Source: Chionis minor (Eukaryota > Chordata > Aves > Charadriiformes > Chionididae). From it: a DNA stretch of 64,000 nucleotides. The stretch spans positions 410,469 through 474,468 of the forward strand of contig VZSF01003599.1 of the NCBI GenBank assembly GCA_013398295.1. Direction: 5' to 3'. Under the pieces are notes generated by a model that was given only the letters and a program-made list of their open reading frames with translations, ran no database searches and was not told the origin of the DNA. This document shows positions 59,211-64,000 of this stretch, piece by piece; the first letter of the stretch is position 1; each line of letters opens with the position of its first letter. Position numbers and translations under genes: made by a program.

Positions 59211-60926
59211 TTTTATTAAGCTGGCATTCAAAGACTTTTGAGAAGGTGACGTTCTGGCATACCCATTGAACTGAAACTAGAATCCAACTCTGTACAACAC
59301 TGTTTTCGGGGACGGCATATAGTAGTGCCCCAGGGCAATTTGAGAAATTTCAGTAAAAATCACTGTTCTAAGAATCCCTCTGTGGCATATCTTGTAGTAT
59401 TACACCTTTTAAGGATCTTTAACAAACACTTAACTGATTAGAAGCCTCACATTTTTCTTGCTGTACTGTCTGCCTGCTTTTTGCTGTTTAAGACAATTTT
59501 TACTGGAATGGCTTGAACAGTTAGTAGCCATTTCTGTAGCTCACACACTAGTTTTCTGAATACTAGTGCATATTAAAAGTTACTTTTTTCATTAATTGGG
59601 TTTTCCATCATCCAGTTTTTGCAGGGCTGAAACAGCAGCAACTTCTAGCTCTACTTTCAGGCATATAATCTTGAGATAGCAGTGTCTTAGGGAATGACCT
59701 AGATCTTTTGCAAACATTTAGCTTGCCACTGTACACTGTATCACTCTACATACTACCCGAACTCTACTTGTGCCACGTGTTATGTTTTTAAAACCACATG
59801 CAATCTGGATTTTTATTTCAGCCCAGGTCTGGTGTTCATCCCCAGACAAGATAGGTAATTAAACATGCTACTTCTCTTCACATGCTTCTGTTTCACCATC
59901 ATCATCATCATCACATTTGAACCTTAAATGGTAAAAACAGTCAGGGAATGGCATGCATTGAATAATTGAAAGTGATTTCCCTGCATGGAAAAAAACCTTA
60001 GAAAGTACCGCTAATGGGGGTCTCATAGGTTCTGCAAGTCACTCCACATTAAGCCAGGACTACTTTCCCTGATTCCAGGGAACATGAGGCTGTTGGAAAA
60101 TATATCCAAATTATGAATCTTACCAGCAGACCTTTATTCCCAGAAGTACCTCAGCAAGCTAGTCATCCTGCAAACAAATGGTTTCAAATTAGCTGCTAGA
60201 AATTCCAAGTTCAATTATTTCAATTTGTGAAAAAGAATGAGAAAAAACATGTATTGCTGTTTTTTGGTTTTGCTGCTTCTTCCCTGTATGCAGACATGCA
60301 TATGCAGACATATGTCTCTGTAAAGCAGCAGCGGTATGATGCAATGTTTGCTGCTGCTTTGGAAGGGGTGCTTTGAGCAAAAAGACAGTTTTCTGCAAGC
60401 CTCTTAAATCCTCCTACAAAAAAACAACTAGGAACATTAGGCAAAACTTTCAGCTAGATGAAGATACTGTAGCTCTAATATTAAAATAACACCTACACAC
60501 AACTATTTAATAAAACCCAAACAGACAAATAGCCAAGAAGCAGCCTAAGTGATTTCAAACTTCAAGCAAGTTACTTTACTTGGAAGATGAATATATACCT
60601 TCGAGCACCTCTTTATAACTAGTATCAAAGATCCAGATTTATCTTGCTGAGAATACAAAAACTGATAGAACATAAAGCAGGAGATCAGTGAACAGCTCTG
60701 ATACCATTTTCTCTGTTCATAAATTTTTCAGCTGAAGAAGGAAGTTGGGAGACCTTCTCCTTGTTTCAGAATATCTTGTTAAATAAAAACATATTAAAAA
60801 ACCGCAAAACAATAGCAAGTAATCAAAGCCCAAACTTTTTATCCAAAGGCCTGCATTTCTGAAATAGCTGTTGATCTGGAGGGCTTAGTTTGAGACCTCT
60901 GGAAGGGATTTTCTAAAAATTACACC

Positions 60927-60944
60927 TTTTTTTTTTTTTTTTTT
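60927..60944. repeat. T18 homopolymer
   Basis: Eighteen consecutive T. If it is a minus-strand retroposon tail, the body would lie to its right, but none is recognisable there. Confidence 0.95.
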
Positions 60945-63145
60945 AATGGACCCTGGCAGTCATGATTAAAAAAAGTCTAGACTGAGATTTTTGTCTGTGC
61001 AGCCAAGTTTCCCAGCACTGTAGTATATTAAGGGATGTTAGGCGAAAGTTTCTGGAAGGGGAATGTTAGAATTCTGCACACTTGCAGATAAAATGAAAAA
61101 GTCCTGACCCCTAAAATCTTCTGAAGGTTATCAGAAATTCCATCCTGGTCAGAGCAGAGAGAAGACCTCCTCCTGATAGCTTGCCTGGCTTGCACGATCT
61201 AAGTTCAGCAATTCAAAACTTCAGCTGTGCTGCTTTGTCAGTTACACCCAAAAAGGAAGAAAAGATTTGAATCAGAATTATATCTAGAGATGCACTATTC
61301 AAGCTAAACGTGAAGGAGTATTATGGAGGAGTATATGGAATATTCTATATTTCTCATGCAATAATTTTTGGGAGTATCAGACAGGGTGTGGTGCTGGATA
61401 CCAATAAGAGAACTAGATGAACACATTTGACAGCTGCTACAGGATATAAAGGGCTGAATTAACAATCCATAAAAAATACAAAGCTGTGCTGTAAAGGGCA
61501 CCTGTGACATGTTTTATTTAAATCTAGATATTACTGAATGGTGATACCTCTTATAACTGAAAGCAATTGTGTGTATTTCCTTGACACATATCCAGCTTAG
61601 ATCCTTAGTTAACTCGAGAGATAGTTTTTTAATTTTTTTTTCAATCCATAGTCTTCAGATACATAGTCGCACGGAAATGCATACTCCCATAATAAGTTTG
61701 GAGGAAGAATCCCTTCTGTATTTACTCTACTGAGCAGTAGTTTTACATAGGATTGGTAGGCCACATTACATCAACTTTTGCTATTTAAAGGTATTAAGGC
61801 TTTGGCAATGTCTGACATCCTGACTTTTACAGACAATATTTGGAACAGCTACTTGTTAGAAGGCACCATCAAATTATCCTAACACACAGAGATAATACTT
61901 GAGCTTCAGTGGAGTCAGTCTTGTTCTGCTATCAGGAAGTCAAGTGTTTCTTCAAATCATGCCACAAAGGCAGTTCTCAGTTTGAATTCTCCAGCTTACT
62001 TTTCTTAACTTGAATGTTCGATCTCACTGGTTTAGCTCTGAATTACTTTCCTCTTCTAGTGACAGTCCCTAGAAGAAAATCAGGGAGAAGAACCACCCCT
62101 CAGAATTTTCATTAATTTGTCCGTTTCTGGACACTTACTTGCAAGAAAGGTGGGTTTATCAATAGGGATGAAGTATCTCAGGAAAGGTGCCGAAGGTCAG
62201 AAGTCAGCCCCGCCATGTCTTCATATCTCCTCTGAATTCTGCTCCAGACTGTTGAAGTCTCTGGCACAAAAATTTCATATCCCTGGAAATGGTTCAGCCA
62301 CATTTCAAGAGCATTTTTCAACCTCTCTCTTCCTCATAGTTTTATCTATAAGCTGACTTTGACCATTACCGTTTTCTTTCAAGCTGTCTTTTCATCACTG
62401 TCTTCACTGCAGTCTGACAGCTATTTTGCTTCAGTGCCCTGAAGAATCTTACCCCATACTGACCCCTGTACTTAAATTCAGTTCCTGCTTCTACTTTCAC
62501 TCATGAATATTTAACTGCTGTAGTTTACACCTGCTGGATCTCATTTTCTGTCATTAAGATCATTCGAGTTTACTGTTGGGGAAAGAAAATAAAGTGCTTT
62601 GTGATGTCAAATAATTCTCTGAAATGATTCTCCTTGCAGATCTAGTCCCATCATATTCCTTTTAACCTCCATTTTCACTATCAGCTCTCGCTCCGATGAT
62701 TCCTTTAGTCAGCTGCCACTTTTTCCCACAACAGAGGCTCTTGGATAAACCTTTTCCTATCCAAACTAAAATAAAGAGAATACTCCCTTAGAAAGTAACC
62801 TTTACTGTCTGGACAGGGGTTAAATTCAGAGATGATTCTGTGAACTTGATTCAGAATTTATGATCATTTCATTCCTTGCACCAGCATGAGAATGAGACTG
62901 GAGGGACCAGCAGCACTTTCTGGTGTCCACACCAGAAACAGTGGTTCTAGACATGGGCAGGTGTTCAATAGGACCACTCCGTTGAAGAAAAACTCATATA
63001 TACATACATACATATTTTCTTTAAGGTTGAATCAGAAAAAGCACTTATTCTTAAGGAGTGATGAAAGACTGGTGTCATCAGGCCTGCTTTGGCACCAGTG
63101 ATGCTATCCTGCCAAGCCCTGCTTCCCTCTGCACAGCTTGCTTAA

Positions 63146-63225
63146 CCACAGAATCACAGTATCATTTAGGATGGAAGGAATCTAAGGAGGTTACCTGCTC
63201 CAACCCTGCTCCAAGTAGGGATAAT
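63146..63225 (-). repeat. CR1 LINE 3' tail, antisense
   Basis: 'AGAATCACAGTATCATTTAG' followed by 'GATGGAAGGAATCTAAGGAG' and 'CTGCTCCAACCCTGCTCCAA' is the reverse complement of the CR1 3' end (family on this strand: 'agaatcacagaatggttgggttggaagggacct...tccaaccccctgc'). Only the terminal 80 bp or so are kept, which is common for CR1. Confidence 0.75.
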
Positions 63226-63247
63226 GACACTAAACCAGGAATAGGAA

Positions 63248-63278
63248 TTAAAAAAAGAAAGAAAGAAAAAAGAAACAA
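63248..63278. repeat. (GAAA)n purine tract
   Basis: AAAAAAAGAAAGAAAGAAAAAAGAAA-type tract just downstream of the CR1 tail. Confidence 0.9.
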
Positions 63279-63279
63279 C

Positions 63280-63590
63280 CCACAGAACTCATGAAGAATC
63301 TGATTTACCATGCTGCAGTGGTCCATAGTTTTAGGCCTCGACTGAAACAGCCAACGGCTCCTTTGGTGTTACCCATTATCTCTGTGGCTTCCCAGTATAA
63401 CCCCCTTGAGTAAGTCAGAACTCTGGATAATTACTCTGTTAAAAAATTAAACTATTGCACTACTATGCTCCTTACTTCTGAATACTGTTCTCCTTGGGGA
63501 GCTATTTAGGTCAGAAAAACTTTTCAGCTTGCTGTTCAACCACTTCTAGTCCATTTTGCAAGACACTGTTGTGAGGACACACTGATAATC
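63280..63590. other. No gene recognised; possibly more of the decayed antisense CR1
   Basis: This lies between the CR1 tail and the decayed CR1 RT segment. CTCCTTGGGGAGC near 63490 may correspond to the 'cccttggggaacacc' part of antisense CR1, but the rest is too diverged to follow. Confidence 0.35.
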
Positions 63591-64000
63591 TTTCTCCATT
63601 ATGAAAACTGGACATTTATCCCTTGGTTCCTACTTTTTAAAGCAGCTAGTCCACAAAAAGAGCCTTCCTCTTAGCCCATGACAGCTCAGTTACTTTCAAA
63701 AGTTTTGATGATGAATCGTATTTGGAAGGTTTTTGGGAATCCATCTAATGCAGCACAAACCAGATCACCCTTCTCCTCATATTTATTGATTCCATCAAAG
63801 AACTCTAATGGATTTGTGAAATATGACTTCCTTCTACAAAAAAAAAAAAAAGTTGTCTCTTCTCCAGTGTATTTATCTAGGTGTCTATCAATTCCGTTTA
63901 TTACAGTTTTTTACCATTTTGCACAGGATAAAAGTCAGACTCGCTGGTCTGTAGTTTCTCAAGTTCCTCCCAGGACCTTTTTAAAAGGAAAAAAATCCTT
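63590..64000 (-). mobile_element. Ancient CR1/L3-like LINE ORF2 remnant, antisense, continues past window
   Basis: Plus-strand words match the reverse complement of an old sauropsid CR1 ORF2. 'CTTCCTCTTAGCCCATGACA' corresponds to family 'tttcctcttatcccatgaca'. 'AAAGAACTCTAATGGATTTG' corresponds to 'aaagaattctaatagattag', and 'ATCTAGGTGTCTATCAATTC' to 'catctatgtgtctgacaatt'. On the minus strand the conserved RT phrase NYRPASLT can be read (about 63933-63956), followed further on by EFFDGINKYEEKGD (about 63765-63812). Stops and shifts interrupt it, and an A14 run at 63838-63851 sits inside. It is an inactive fossil and much older than the copy at 45.6 kb. ORF2 normally supplies reverse transcriptase for the element. 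Confidence 0.75.
63838..63851. repeat. A14 homopolymer inside the old LINE remnant
   Basis: Fourteen A within the antisense LINE sequence. It could be a local expansion or the scar of a small insertion. Confidence 0.9.

Larger units (their letters stand above)
58240..63140. other. No gene recognised; simple repeats and a hairpin listed separately
   Basis: Open frames are under 80 codons and without motifs. (CAT)n occurs at 59896-59915. AGACATATGTCT near 60307 is a 12-bp perfect palindrome within tandem ATGCAGACAT units. Near 60555-60600 an 'AGCAAGTTACTTTACTTGG' phrase weakly recalls MIR but is not sufficient. Confidence 0.5.

Noticed and set aside
60545..60620. MIR relic ('AGCAAGTTACTTTACTTGG')
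   Set aside because: Only one word fits. The following 'cctcagtttcctc' and 'ctgtaaaatgg' words are absent.
1..64000. CRISPR array, operon, or prokaryotic mobile system
   Set aside because: No regularly spaced repeats, no dense gene packing or ribosome-binding-site pattern. The sequence is vertebrate in character.

Overview
The window looks like vertebrate nuclear DNA, most probably from a bird. It is AT-rich (roughly 40% GC by eye), CpG-poor and sparse in repeats, with no bacterial gene organisation. Its best-preserved repeat is a 5'-truncated CR1 LINE with an avian-type 3' end (about 45570-46550). Another sauropsid (crocodilian or turtle) is a less likely alternative, because CR1 and MIR-type SINEs occur there too. 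One base is undetermined (N at 29666), next to a G run, so this is a draft-quality assembly.

I recognise no protein-coding gene, conserved exon or structural RNA gene. The only protein-like signals I can name belong to CR1 reverse transcriptase. One is a broken reading frame at 45571-46320 (+). The other is a heavily decayed older copy entering from the right edge on the minus strand (about 63590-64000). The longest open frame outside repeats (8024-8536, minus, 170 codons) lies in a CpG-enriched patch and matches nothing I know. An open frame of that size is about what chance gives in 64 kb.

Left third (1-20 kb): mostly featureless AT-rich DNA. It holds three MIR/CORE-SINE relics (2650-2820, 11030-11145, 12240-12385), a CpG-enriched patch (7.82-8.56 kb), a GTGC microsatellite (13390-13440), part of an ancient palindromic amniote repeat (17565-17610), an old CR1/L3-type tail (18330-18455) and a GC-elevated patch (19.36-19.64 kb). 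Middle third (20-42.5 kb): several stretches that look like conserved non-coding elements, an AT-rich TAATTA cluster (27.3 kb), a small CpG-bearing patch (26.94-27.13 kb), a SINE relic plus a tRNA-like palindromic repeat (31.47-31.89 kb), an old CR1 3' end (41.17-41.53 kb) and a repeated homeodomain-type motif (42.36-42.41 kb). Right third (42.5-64 kb): the main CR1 copy, four more MIR relics in plus orientation (48.9, 55.5, 56.9 and 58.0 kb), CR1 tails at 51.33 kb (+) and 63.15 kb (-), a C17 tract (59.2 kb), an 11-bp perfect hairpin (58.82 kb), and the old CR1 reverse-transcriptase remnant at the right edge.

The repeats form clear age layers: MIR and palindromic repeats are very old, L3-like CR1 tails are old, and the one long CR1 is younger but already dead. 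The sequence behaves like a gene desert or a long intron. I found no evidence of a novel multi-gene system. The most interesting signals are small candidate cis-elements and the recognisable fossil repeats. All repeat-family calls were made by eye against remembered consensus patterns and have not been checked by alignment.
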